From Syntrophomonadaceae bacterium (lineage in GTDB: Bacteria > Bacillota_D > Dethiobacteria > DTU022): a DNA stretch of 31,497 bases. Below, piece after piece: positions 1 to 7,697 of the stretch. A program made the translations under genes and the position numbers. How positions within the stretch are numbered: the first letter of the stretch is position 1; every line of letters begins with the position of its first letter. Where the stretch lies: assembly GCA_003551865.1 (NCBI GenBank), contig PUNU01000015.1, forward strand, positions 1 through 31,497, given 5' to 3'. Below the pieces are notes generated by a model that worked only from the letters and a program-made list of their open reading frames with translations, did no database searches and was not told where the DNA came from.

Positions 1-19
1 CTTGTTGAGTGAAAAGCTG

Positions 20-95
20 TGCCATGGGGACGGTTCGAGCGTTCCTGAGCGTAGCGAAGGCCGAAGGGAAAACGATGGAACCGTCCCCTATGGCA
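20..95. repeat. Imperfect inverted repeat with GGGGACGGTTC arms
   Basis: The left arm at 20-36 and the right arm at 78-95 are reverse complements of each other, apart from one extra base. Each arm carries the core GGGGACGGTTC. The 41-base interior is GC-rich and contains short self-complementary pieces such as CCTGAGCG. The same core recurs at 14215-14224 and 17120-17129, always between genes. It looks like a dispersed REP- or MITE-like intergenic element. Its function is unknown. It lies downstream of the last gene of the minus-strand operon and could fold in the transcript, but there is no T-tract. Confidence 0.7.
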
Positions 96-180
96 TAGCG
101 GTTTAGGCCTGAGTAGTTACATAAGCTGTTGTAATAATTGCCAAATTACGCTCTTAATATGTTGGCAGGGCACTAGCCTT

Positions 181-1218
181 TTAACGGTTAAACTGCCTGT
201 CCACCCGCCTGTACACCGGTTCAAAACGGCGGTAGCGGCCGAGGCCGTAGAAAATCTGCAGGAGGTTGCCCAGGTAAACCAGGTAGAAGTACCATCTCTG
301 TAGCCGGCCCAACCACACGGCGATGGCCGCGTTGACCAGCAGGGGAAGCGGCGGCCACAGCAGGTAGCAAAAAGGGATCGCGGCCAGCCCGGCCAGGACC
401 ACAAAGGGATAGGGGTAACTGCGGACAAACCGGCCCAGGCCGCCTTCCCTGATGCGGGCCGTAACCACCTGTCCGGCGCCGTAAAGCTTTTTTCCCCGCC
501 ACTGCGGCAGAAAGTTAAGCTTGATCCTCTCCCAGCCGCTTAAAAGGGGCGCATAATGATCGGCCAGGGGTAAATCGACCGCCCTTAAAACTCCGCCCCG
601 GTCCTGCACCCGGCTTAAAAGGTCGATCTCTTCGAGCTGGTAGATGGCCGGGTTCCAGTTGCCGGCTTCCAGGACCCGCTTCCGCAAATAGAGCACCGCT
701 CCTCCGTGGTAGTTTGCCGGTTGGCCCCACTTTTCCGGCGGCCCCATCTCCCGGGCCGGCAAAACAGCGTAGTCGCGCTCGCCTGTAAGCCGGCCTTCTT
801 CATTGAGGTAGCTGTGGATGGTGCGCCCGACAAACCCCGCCGTATGAGCAGGCGGGCCTGCCTCGTGTTCCCGGATCAACTGGAGAAAGGGCAAAAACTC
901 CCGCCTGAAGACCATATCTCCGTCCAGGTAAAGGATCCAGTGCCCTAAAGCCTCCAGGGTGCCGACATAGCGGCCGGTCCCTGGCCCGCAGATCGAACTC
1001 TCTTCCAGTTGATAAACCCGGGCCCCGGCTTTAAGGGCTTCATCCGCGCTTGAATCTTCAGAGTGAGAATCGACATAGATCCACTCGATCTCTTCTCCCT
1101 GCGGTAAAGAAGCAAACAGCTCCGGCAAATGACGCGCCTCGTTGCGCCCGATTACCACCACAGAGAGGAAATAGTGCGTGTTTATATTCGCTCCTCTTTT
1201 ATCCGGATCCGATCGCAA
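181..1218 (-). CDS. Glycosyltransferase family 2 with C-terminal membrane segments
   Basis: This 345-residue protein has a GT-A fold start (VVVIGRNEA near residue 21) and a metal-binding DxD (LYLDGDMVF near residue 95). After about residue 260 come hydrophobic stretches consistent with two or three membrane segments, so it probably acts at the inner membrane face during glycan assembly. The donor and acceptor cannot be read from sequence. It is the last gene of the minus-strand phosphonate/glycan operon. The start is uncertain: a TTG at 1218 has a weak GAGGTG upstream, while a better AGAGGAG lies just before an in-frame ATA at about 1173. Both precede the first conserved strand. Confidence 0.85.
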   Translation of the reverse strand: MRSDPDKRGANINTHYFLSVVVIGRNEARHLPELFASLPQGEEIEWIYVDSHSEDSSADEALKAGARVYQLEESSICGPGTGRYVGTLEALGHWILYLDGDMVFRREFLPFLQLIREHEAGPPAHTAGFVGRTIHSYLNEEGRLTGERDYAVLPAREMGPPEKWGQPANYHGGAVLYLRKRVLEAGNWNPAIYQLEEIDLLSRVQDRGGVLRAVDLPLADHYAPLLSGWERIKLNFLPQWRGKKLYGAGQVVTARIREGGLGRFVRSYPYPFVVLAGLAAIPFCYLLWPPLPLLVNAAIAVWLGRLQRWYFYLVYLGNLLQIFYGLGRYRRFEPVYRRVDRQFNR

Positions 1219-1427
1219 ATGCCCTTCACCTCTATTCCCGTCCAGGTCCCTTTCCAGAATAACCGGTGCCCTGTAAATTAAGTTTATTTTGTTTTTTGCA
1301 GTTATGACAAGCAGGTGCTCACGGATCGCCCGTCTCTTTATGCTTGTAACCGGTGAGGTGTTTTCTTACCGGCGAGTCCCCGGCCCTCTAACCACTTACC
1401 GGCTGCCGGACCGGCCTACGGCGCGCT
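1219..1427. other. Intergenic spacer with no gene recognised
   Basis: This 209-base spacer lies between two glycosyltransferases on the minus strand. It is rich in CCGG-containing short inverted repeats around 1340-1420. An open frame runs upstream of the 181-1218 gene in the same phase but lacks a canonical start and does not look like the glycosyltransferase family. I see no convincing promoter, terminator or riboswitch. Confidence 0.4.
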
Positions 1428-2615
1428 TTATATGGAGTGCGCCGGGCCACCCGTACCGCCCGACAGGCGGGCATCCACAATCTCCATGATCTGCCTGTAG
1501 CGGTTTTCCCAGGTATGCCCCCTGGCAAACTCGATTAAATCCTTCTTATCTTCTTCCCGGCGGGAGGCGGCCTCCTCTAAGGCCCCGCAGAACTCATCCG
1601 CACTGCCGTAAGGATAAAGGGGCCCCTGCATCGTAGTCAGTTCCCGCAGGGGCGGGGCCACCACCGGCAAACCGCTGGCCAGGTACTCGTAATATTTCAG
1701 CGGGTTGACCGCCTCGGTGTCCTCGTTTACATGAAACGGAATTATCCCCACTTTGCTTGACTGCAGGTAGGCGGGTATTTCCACCTGCGCTTTCGGGCCC
1801 AGCCAGGTAAAGTTGCTTTCTGCCTGCAGGCTTCTCAAGCCCGGTTTGAGCTTCTCGAAAGTGACCGGCCCGATGATCAAGAAGTGCAGATCCTTTAAAC
1901 GACGCACCCCGCAGGCCAGCGTCTCCAGGTCAAACCGGGTATTGATGGTGCCCACGTAGACGGCCACCTGCCTGCCGTCATCCGGGAAATCTGCGGGGTG
2001 GGAAACCGCCGGTTCGAAGAAATTTTCGCTCACCGCGTTTGGCAGGTAGAAGACGCCTTCTTTTCTTACCCGGCGGGCCCAGTCCCACAGAGAACGTGAC
2101 GTGGCCAGGACGAACCCGGCCCGCTCGATTAACTCTTCCTGCAGGACCCCGACGTTGGGAGGGATACGCCTGAACTGCTCCAGGCGGTCGGCCAGGCGGT
2201 AACAGCTCAGGCGGTGGGGCACCAGGTTGAGCAGTCCCAGGGCGGCCGGTCCGGCGCACCAGAGCAGGTCCGCCCCCTCAAAGCCTGCCCGCTCGAGCTG
2301 TTTTATAAGCGGCGGCAGGCAGAAGCGGTACTGGCTGCGCCCGGCATAAAGACTGCGCAGAAGGGGCAGGTTGTAGTAGATAAACAGGCTCATGGGGATC
2401 AGCCAGTCGATGCCGTCAACCTCATGCACCCCCTGCCGCCAGATTTTAAAGCGCCGGCGGTTAAGCCGGTCGGGTTTAAAAATGTGCAGGGGGCTGATCA
2501 AAGGCCCCAGCCAGAGGCACTCGTGCCCATCCCGCTTAAACTGGCGAATATACTGGTGTGAGCCAAGCGGCTCCGGCCGGTCTAAGTTATGCGATTCGGC
2601 AAACAGCACTTTCAT
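1428..2615 (-). CDS. GT-B glycosyltransferase (group 1 / GT4-like)
   Basis: This 395-residue protein has a Rossmann-like N-terminal half (MKVLFAESHN) and a C-terminal nucleotide-sugar domain. The latter contains VAVYVGTIN, LIIGPV and the conserved acidic segment NPLKYYEYLASGLPVVAP near residue 315. That pattern fits retaining GT-B enzymes of the GT4 or GumK-like type, but the sugar is not predictable. The ATG has AAGAGG six bases upstream. It follows the small membrane-protein gene by about 50 bases and is probably cotranscribed with the phosphonate genes, suggesting that it builds the glycan they decorate. Confidence 0.85.
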   Translation of the reverse strand: MKVLFAESHNLDRPEPLGSHQYIRQFKRDGHECLWLGPLISPLHIFKPDRLNRRRFKIWRQGVHEVDGIDWLIPMSLFIYYNLPLLRSLYAGRSQYRFCLPPLIKQLERAGFEGADLLWCAGPAALGLLNLVPHRLSCYRLADRLEQFRRIPPNVGVLQEELIERAGFVLATSRSLWDWARRVRKEGVFYLPNAVSENFFEPAVSHPADFPDDGRQVAVYVGTINTRFDLETLACGVRRLKDLHFLIIGPVTFEKLKPGLRSLQAESNFTWLGPKAQVEIPAYLQSSKVGIIPFHVNEDTEAVNPLKYYEYLASGLPVVAPPLRELTTMQGPLYPYGSADEFCGALEEAASRREEDKKDLIEFARGHTWENRYRQIMEIVDARLSGGTGGPAHSI

Positions 2616-2664
2616 AATAATCCTCTTCCCCGGGAACCGACCGGCACGTTATCCCCGTCTCTTT

Positions 2665-3003
2665 TTAGCTTATTTCTCGTTTTTTCTCCAAATAATCCAG
2701 GATGAGACCGGCCGGGAACTGGCGCTTTTCAAGCAAGATCAGCGCCGCTAAAACCGCGCCGTAGAGGCCGATTAAAAAAAATATACCGTGTAGGATGTTG
2801 ACAATCCTCAGGATAATACACTGGACCACGATAAAAATCATCAGTGCCCAGGAAAAAACGGAGCTTACATAGCCCTGGTATCCCGGCCATAAAAAAACGC
2901 TTAATGCGCTGAAGATATGGCCCCCTCCGATCATAGTGAACAAAATTAAACCGGGGATAAAGTAATCGTCAAAAGAAGAATGCTCCAGCAGCTCAAGCGG
3001 CAC
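2665..3003 (-). CDS. Small membrane protein, probably N-terminally truncated
   Basis: From a GTG at 3003 this gives 112 residues with three hydrophobic segments (roughly residues 15-33, 45-65 and 70-90) and a basic tail ending EKKREIS. The in-frame sequence upstream of the GTG, back to a stop at 3076-3078, still reads like the family (GGLAAILDP). It contains no ATG, GTG or TTG, and it overlaps the end of the alcohol dehydrogenase gene. Related small membrane proteins, as I remember them, start with another membrane helix just before this GG...DP segment. The gene therefore seems to have lost its first helix, or it starts at CTG. Function is unknown, and expression is uncertain. Confidence 0.55.
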   Translation of the reverse strand: MPLELLEHSSFDDYFIPGLILFTMIGGGHIFSALSVFLWPGYQGYVSSVFSWALMIFIVVQCIILRIVNILHGIFFLIGLYGAVLAALILLEKRQFPAGLILDYLEKKREIS

Positions 3004-3055
3004 GCCTGCCGGTTCCAGGGGATCAAGGATGGCAGCCAGGCCGCCGGGCCTAACT

Positions 3056-4207
3056 TTAGCCCGGTACAGACTCCTTTAAAATCGCCCGCACTTCCTCCAG
3101 GCCGGCGGGGCCCAAATTGTTGCCGGATCTTTCCGGGGTAAACATCTGATCGGCCAGATCCATCACATTTTCGGCCTTCACGTCATAGCCGGCGAGCAGT
3201 TTTTCCACCCCGACTCGCTCAAAAAGCTCTTCGACCCTTTGCAAAAGCCCTTCCACACTGCCGCAGCCGGCCAGTTTGGCGGCCAGGGCCATCCGACCGT
3301 CGTCGAAGCGGGCGTTAAATTTAAGCAAAGCGGGCAGGGTGTAACTGCAGGCCAGGCCGTGCGGCACGCCCAACCTGGCGGTAACCGGGTAAGACATCGA
3401 ATGTGCCAGGGCCGTACGGGTGGCACTGATGCACAGGCCGCCGAACAAACTGCCGGTAAGCATTTTCGCGCGGCGCTCCAGGTTTCGGGGCTCTTCCAGC
3501 AGCACCGGCAGGGTATTTAAGGCAATATCTATCGCCCGGGCCGCACAGCTGATTGAAACCGGCCCGGCATTGACATTCCAGACTGATTCCAGGGCGTGGG
3601 ATAATACATCCAGCCCGGTTACAATGGTGATTTCCTCCGGGAGGGTCAGGGTCAGCTCCGCATCGAGCAGGGCGGTGGCGGGATAAAGATCCGGACGGGT
3701 CAAAGAATACTTCTTGCCGCTTTCACCATCCCACAGGGTGGCAAACGGGGTGACCTCACTGCCGGTGCCGGCCGTGGTCGGCACCGCCGTCAGCGGTACC
3801 GGGCTGTCGTCCGGCAGGGGCAGCCCTTCCGCCAAATGTTCTTTTAAGGAGAAGTTCCGGTCTTCCAGGCCCAAAAGACAGCTCAAAGACTTGGCCGTAT
3901 CCAAAACGCTTCCGCCGCCCAAGCCAACCACGAAAGCAATATTCCGCCCGCCGATGTGATCCCGGTAGGCTTCAATTGATTCGACGGTCGGGTTGGGGCT
4001 TACATCGTCGATGATTTCCACCTGCCGTTCGCCCAGCCGTTCAGCAAGGCCGGCGCTCAGCCCTCTTTTTGTAAAACCCGGGGAGGTGACGATAATCCCC
4101 GTACCTGCCCCTCTTTCTTCTACATGCGAGGACAGATCGCTAATCGAGCCCGATCCGGAAACAATCCGCACCGGGTTATGAAATGACCAATGCCGTTCGT
4201 AGCGCAT
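3056..4207 (-). CDS. Iron-containing alcohol dehydrogenase, predicted phosphonoacetaldehyde reductase
   Basis: This 383-residue group III alcohol dehydrogenase has the NAD(P) loop GGGSVLDTAK (97-106) and TTAGTGSEVT (144-153). The four metal ligands of the family are visible as D200, H204, H269 and H283. On its own it could reduce many aldehydes. Its place directly after PEP mutase, phosphonopyruvate decarboxylase and a LicC-like nucleotidyltransferase points to phosphonoacetaldehyde, giving 2-hydroxyethylphosphonate. This is the role of PhpC-type reductases in phosphonate pathways. The ATG lies one base after the upstream stop, with GAGGAGGGG as its ribosome-binding site, so translation is probably coupled. 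Confidence 0.88.
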   Translation of the reverse strand: MRYERHWSFHNPVRIVSGSGSISDLSSHVEERGAGTGIIVTSPGFTKRGLSAGLAERLGERQVEIIDDVSPNPTVESIEAYRDHIGGRNIAFVVGLGGGSVLDTAKSLSCLLGLEDRNFSLKEHLAEGLPLPDDSPVPLTAVPTTAGTGSEVTPFATLWDGESGKKYSLTRPDLYPATALLDAELTLTLPEEITIVTGLDVLSHALESVWNVNAGPVSISCAARAIDIALNTLPVLLEEPRNLERRAKMLTGSLFGGLCISATRTALAHSMSYPVTARLGVPHGLACSYTLPALLKFNARFDDGRMALAAKLAGCGSVEGLLQRVEELFERVGVEKLLAGYDVKAENVMDLADQMFTPERSGNNLGPAGLEEVRAILKESVPG

Positions 4208-4208
4208 T

Positions 4209-4934
4209 TCACCCCTCCTCTCCGCCGAGATACTCCCTTACCATCCGCAGGTCCTCCAGGTCGTCAATTTCGGTGCAAAACTCTTTTGCGAATTCCACCG
4301 GGTGCAGGGATAAATCGCCGAGCAGGTTGTTCAAGGCATCTTCGGCATAAACCTCGAGCCGGCCTTTTTCCATGAAAACCTTCATTTCTTCGAGCCATTT
4401 GCCAAAGGTGTCCCTGCTTAATTTATAAATCGGCACCAGGAAAGCGCACCGGTCGCCGAAAACATCAACCCCGATTTTTTTCACCAACCCGCCTTCGATT
4501 TCTGCCTTGAAGTCTTTTTCCGGCTGCTCCACGTAGGGGTTAACCAGAACCGCATCTTCATGGGAAGACTGAAGCAGCTTCTCCAACACCGCAGGATCAA
4601 AAACCAGGTCGCCGTGCATCAAGAGCACATCTCCATTCAACCTGTCTCCGGCCAGGAGCAGCGAGTAAATATAGTTTGTCTCCGCATAGCGAGGATTGTT
4701 GACATAGTCAAAGTTAATCCCGGCAAAACTGCCTTCCAGGTGATCTCTAATCTTTTCGGCAAACGGCCCGGTAGTGACCAGGATATCTTGTAAACCCAGG
4801 TCTTTCAGGGCCCTTACCTGGCGGGATAAAATAGTTTCGAAAGGCGCTATTTCTACCAGGCACTTCGGCTTGTCGGCGGTAAGTTCGCCCATCCGTGAAC
4901 CGGTGCCGGAATTTAAAATTACTACCTTGCGCAT
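4209..4934 (-). CDS. LicC-like nucleotidyltransferase, predicted phosphonate cytidylyltransferase
   Basis: This 241-residue protein is a single nucleotidyltransferase domain. It has the pyrophosphorylase loop NSGTGSRMGELT (8-19), PKCLVEI (23-29), NNPRYAETNYIYSL, and the metal-binding MHGDLVF segment near residue 105. The length and the ETNYIYSL motif fit LicC-type enzymes, which couple CTP to phosphocholine, and their aminoethylphosphonate counterparts, better than sugar-1-phosphate enzymes. Between the decarboxylase and reductase genes, the most likely substrate is 2-hydroxyethylphosphonate, giving a CMP-linked donor for the LicD proteins. The nucleotide and substrate are inferred. It begins 14 bases after the decarboxylase stop. 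Confidence 0.8.
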   Translation of the reverse strand: MRKVVILNSGTGSRMGELTADKPKCLVEIAPFETILSRQVRALKDLGLQDILVTTGPFAEKIRDHLEGSFAGINFDYVNNPRYAETNYIYSLLLAGDRLNGDVLLMHGDLVFDPAVLEKLLQSSHEDAVLVNPYVEQPEKDFKAEIEGGLVKKIGVDVFGDRCAFLVPIYKLSRDTFGKWLEEMKVFMEKGRLEVYAEDALNNLLGDLSLHPVEFAKEFCTEIDDLEDLRMVREYLGGEEG

Positions 4935-4948
4935 TTTTTCGCCCTTCC

Positions 4949-6202
4949 CTATGTTTCCTGTAAAAATTCCATAAAACTCTTTTTGTTTTCCTGCGGCGCC
5001 TCCGCGGGGCGGCCCAGGTTGCTTCTTGCGCCCCTGCGCACCCGGATTTCCAATAAAGAAGGCCCCTCGCTCCGGTCAAGTTCCTCCAGGGCGCCGGCCA
5101 GCTCCTCCTCCGATTCCGCCCGCATGGTCCACCTGTAGCCGCAGGCTTCGGCCGCCCCGCAAATATCGATGGCAAAGCCGACCGTAGGCTGTCCACCCAC
5201 CGAATCGTGGGCGCTGTTGTTAAAAACCAGGTGGCGATAGTTGGCGGCTCCGCTGTATCCGATAATGGCCAGGCCTCCCATGTGCATCAAAACCGCCCCA
5301 TCTCCATCAAAGCAGTAGATTTGCCTCCCCGGCTTCTCCAGGGCGATGCCCAGGGCAATCTGCGAGGCATGACCCATCGAGCCGACATTTAAAAAATCCC
5401 GCCGGTGCCCTTCACCCGAGCTTTCGCGGTATTCGTAAATCTCCCGTGAGAGTTTACCGGTGGTGGAAACCACCACGTCCGCAGGCTTCAAGCGGGAGAG
5501 CACGGTGCAAACGGCATCTTCCCGGCTTAAAAGACCGTTTTCAAGCTCGCATCCGCCAAAACCGGGTAAACCTTCGCCCACCCTTCCAGCGCCGGCGCCG
5601 CCTGCCGCTTTGTCTCCCGCGCCCCTGCAGCCTTCTTGGCTGCCGCGGAAGGCGTCTGCATTTTCCCCTCCCCCGCCTGCCGCTTCGTAAGGAGCAAAGG
5701 TACCTTTGCGGGCGACCAGGGCAAAAGGTTCGCCGCCTTTGCACATGTGCTCGGCCGCCCTTGCCACTGTTTCTTCAGCTTCTTCATCTGACCCGGGTAG
5801 TACGGCATAGCCAACAGCCAGGGTTTCCAAAAGAGGCAGGGTTATCAGCCCCTGCCTGGCGTGCTGCGGCTCATCTTTTACTCCCGGCTCACCCCGCCAG
5901 CCGATCAAAAACAGCACCGGCACACCGTAAACCAGGGGATCGGTCAGCGATACCAGCGGGTTGATGGCATTTCCCAGCCCGGAGTTCTGCATGTAGACCA
6001 GGCCGGTCTTTCCACTTGCCAGGTAGTGGCCCACCGCCAGGGCCACAGCGTTGCCCTCATTGGCGGCGGCAATGTGCCGGTTATCTCCGACCTGATCGCT
6101 GATGCAGGCACAGAAACTTTTTAGCAGGGAATCGGGCACCCCGGTGAAAAAGCCGATCTCGTGGTCCAGCAGGGTGCGGTAAAAATTCAGGCAATCGATA
6201 AT
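4949..6202 (-). CDS. ppd: Phosphonopyruvate decarboxylase, apparent ATT start
   Basis: This thiamine-diphosphate enzyme decarboxylates phosphonopyruvate to phosphonoacetaldehyde and pulls the unfavourable mutase reaction forward. The N-terminal domain has GVPDSLLK (21-28) and the cofactor-activating Glu in ANEGNAVALA. The C-terminal domain has the diphosphate/metal motif FDGDGAVLMHMG followed by FNN. A conventional start (GTG at 6139) would cut into GVPDSLLK. In-frame codons upstream encode the expected N-terminus (DCLNFYRTLL...FFTG) but include no ATG, GTG or TTG, so the start is placed at ATT 6202, one base after the pepM stop. This gives 417 residues. A Gly/Ala-rich insert of about 50 residues (roughly 175-220) joins the two domains and is longer than usual. 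Confidence 0.88.
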   Translation of the reverse strand: MIDCLNFYRTLLDHEIGFFTGVPDSLLKSFCACISDQVGDNRHIAAANEGNAVALAVGHYLASGKTGLVYMQNSGLGNAINPLVSLTDPLVYGVPVLFLIGWRGEPGVKDEPQHARQGLITLPLLETLAVGYAVLPGSDEEAEETVARAAEHMCKGGEPFALVARKGTFAPYEAAGGGGENADAFRGSQEGCRGAGDKAAGGAGAGRVGEGLPGFGGCELENGLLSREDAVCTVLSRLKPADVVVSTTGKLSREIYEYRESSGEGHRRDFLNVGSMGHASQIALGIALEKPGRQIYCFDGDGAVLMHMGGLAIIGYSGAANYRHLVFNNSAHDSVGGQPTVGFAIDICGAAEACGYRWTMRAESEEELAGALEELDRSEGPSLLEIRVRRGARSNLGRPAEAPQENKKSFMEFLQET

Positions 6203-6203
6203 T

Positions 6204-7502
6204 TTAACTGCCCCCCGGAATCAAGGTGAGGATATCCTTAATCGACATGCAGTATTTCTCACTTTCGCAGGCCCGCTCGTTTTCCAGGATGCACCTGGCC
6301 GTATTGATCATCGCCGGGTAGGCGCTGCGCAGCAGGTGATTGGCGTAAATCACGATATTGACCCCGGCTTCCGCCAGCTCGCTTTCCGTAACCGTGCTGT
6401 AGGTACTGGGCACAGCCACCAGGGTGGTTTGCTTGTTGGTCCTGCGGAACTCCCGGCAAAACTCGAAAATCTCATCAGGCTCGCTTTTTTTACTGTGGAT
6501 CATGATCCCATCAGCCCCGGCTTCGACATAGGCATGAGCCCTTCTTAAAGCGTCTTCCTGCCCGACGTTCAAAATCAGGCTTTCAATGCGGGCGATGATC
6601 ATGAAATCATCGGCTACCTGGGCCTGCTTTCCGCGTGAGATTTTACCGGCAAAATTCTCGATGCTGTCCTGCTGCTGTTCCACATCGGTTCCAAACAGGG
6701 AATTTTTCTTCAGGCCAATTTTATCCTCGATAATCACAGACGAAACTCCAAGGCGCTCCAGGGTCTTGACCAGGTAAAAGAAGTGCTCCACGTGACCCCC
6801 GGTATCTCCGTCCATGATGATTGGCTTGGTGGTTACCTCCAGAATATCATTTATCGTGTTCAAGCGGGAGCCGGAATCGACCAGCTCGATATCCGGCTTA
6901 CCCTTGGCCGTCGAATCGCACAAACTGCTCACCCACATCCCGTCAAACTGCTTGATCACTTCACCCTGGCTGACCCGCAGTTTTTCCACGATCAAACCGG
7001 TCAGGCCGTTGTGTGCCTCCATGAAACGAACAATCGGCTTGACTTCCAAAAGTTTACGCAGTCGGTTGATCCGGATCTGCGGAGTGGTGCCGATATCCTG
7101 CAGGGCCTGCTCCAGGGTGCTGATCGACACCCCCTTGGTGTACTCGACCTCGACCAGTTCCCCACCCCACTGTTGCAAAGTATTGATCACTTTTTCCCGG
7201 ATCTCTTTCTGCACCCCGGTTTTCCAGTCGTCGCCGTGCACCACGTAATCGGGCTTGAGCTTAAGCAGGTTGGGCACGTAATCAAGGGTATCCTGGGGTA
7301 TGACCCGCTCCACCCCTTTCAAGTTTTCGACGATCTTTTTGCGCTGCTCAAACTCGATTACCGGGTAGCGCTTGTAGGTGGCAATCACATCGTCGGTTAA
7401 AATCCCCACCGTCACTTCACCCAGCTTGCGGGCTTCGTTGATAACATTGATGTGGCCGTGATGGATGATATCCGCACTCATTGCCAGGTAGACTGTTTTC
7501 AT
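6204..7502 (-). CDS. pepM: Cytidylyltransferase-PEP mutase fusion (phosphonate committed step)
   Basis: This is a 432-residue two-domain protein. Residues 1-137 are a cytidylyltransferase-like domain with HHGH (14-17) and the C-terminal GVSIST signature (124-129). Residues 140-432 are a PEP mutase/isocitrate-lyase-type barrel with DGDTGG (231-236) and the diagnostic EDKIGLKKNS (259-268). That last motif separates true PEP mutases from lyases and hydrolases. The barrel converts PEP to phosphonopyruvate, forming the C-P bond. The ATG has an excellent AAGGAGG five to six bases upstream. Fusions of this type are known from polysaccharide loci making aminoethylphosphonate. Here a second, LicC-like enzyme is also present, so the target of the N-terminal domain is unclear. 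Confidence 0.95.
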   Translation of the reverse strand: MKTVYLAMSADIIHHGHINVINEARKLGEVTVGILTDDVIATYKRYPVIEFEQRKKIVENLKGVERVIPQDTLDYVPNLLKLKPDYVVHGDDWKTGVQKEIREKVINTLQQWGGELVEVEYTKGVSISTLEQALQDIGTTPQIRINRLRKLLEVKPIVRFMEAHNGLTGLIVEKLRVSQGEVIKQFDGMWVSSLCDSTAKGKPDIELVDSGSRLNTINDILEVTTKPIIMDGDTGGHVEHFFYLVKTLERLGVSSVIIEDKIGLKKNSLFGTDVEQQQDSIENFAGKISRGKQAQVADDFMIIARIESLILNVGQEDALRRAHAYVEAGADGIMIHSKKSEPDEIFEFCREFRRTNKQTTLVAVPSTYSTVTESELAEAGVNIVIYANHLLRSAYPAMINTARCILENERACESEKYCMSIKDILTLIPGGS

Positions 7503-7588
7503 GACTTCCTCCTTATTATCGGCAGCCCGGCTCCCGGTAAGATCCGTTAATTCTTATAGCCATTCGGCCCAGAGTGTTCATAAATAAA

Positions 7589-7612
7589 CAAAAAGCCGGC
7601 TTTAAGAGGCTG
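7589..7612 (-). terminator. Weak hairpin with T-rich tail between licD and pepM
   Basis: On the minus strand a short GC stem (AGCC/GGCT, alternatively AAAG/CTTT around CCGG) is followed by TTTTTGTTTATTT. It sits in the 195-base gap between the second licD stop and the pepM start. It is too short to be a strong terminator but might attenuate read-through. A TATAAG at 7553-7558 downstream could serve a separate pepM promoter, though no good -35 box was found. Confidence 0.3.
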
Positions 7613-7697
7613 TAATTACATACACTTTGGGCTTGTTTAGGAATTCTCGGAAGAGAGACAAAATCCCTTGTTTAGCGGCGTCAAAACCGGATATTTG

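Noticed and set aside
1219..1427. Riboswitch or cyclic-di-GMP-binding leader
   Set aside because: Several CCGG hairpins are possible, but none of the conserved bases of a known riboswitch class could be lined up.
4747..5196. 149-codon minus-strand open frame
   Set aside because: It overlaps the decarboxylase and the nucleotidyltransferase in another frame; it is Arg-rich and without domain features.
6783..7400. 205-codon plus-strand open frame
   Set aside because: It lies antisense to the PEP mutase fusion, has no family motifs, and follows from the codon bias of the real gene.
3056..7502. Phosphonate degradation operon
   Set aside because: A PEP mutase motif with a decarboxylase and reductase indicates synthesis. 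No phosphonatase, C-P lyase or phosphonate importer is seen.
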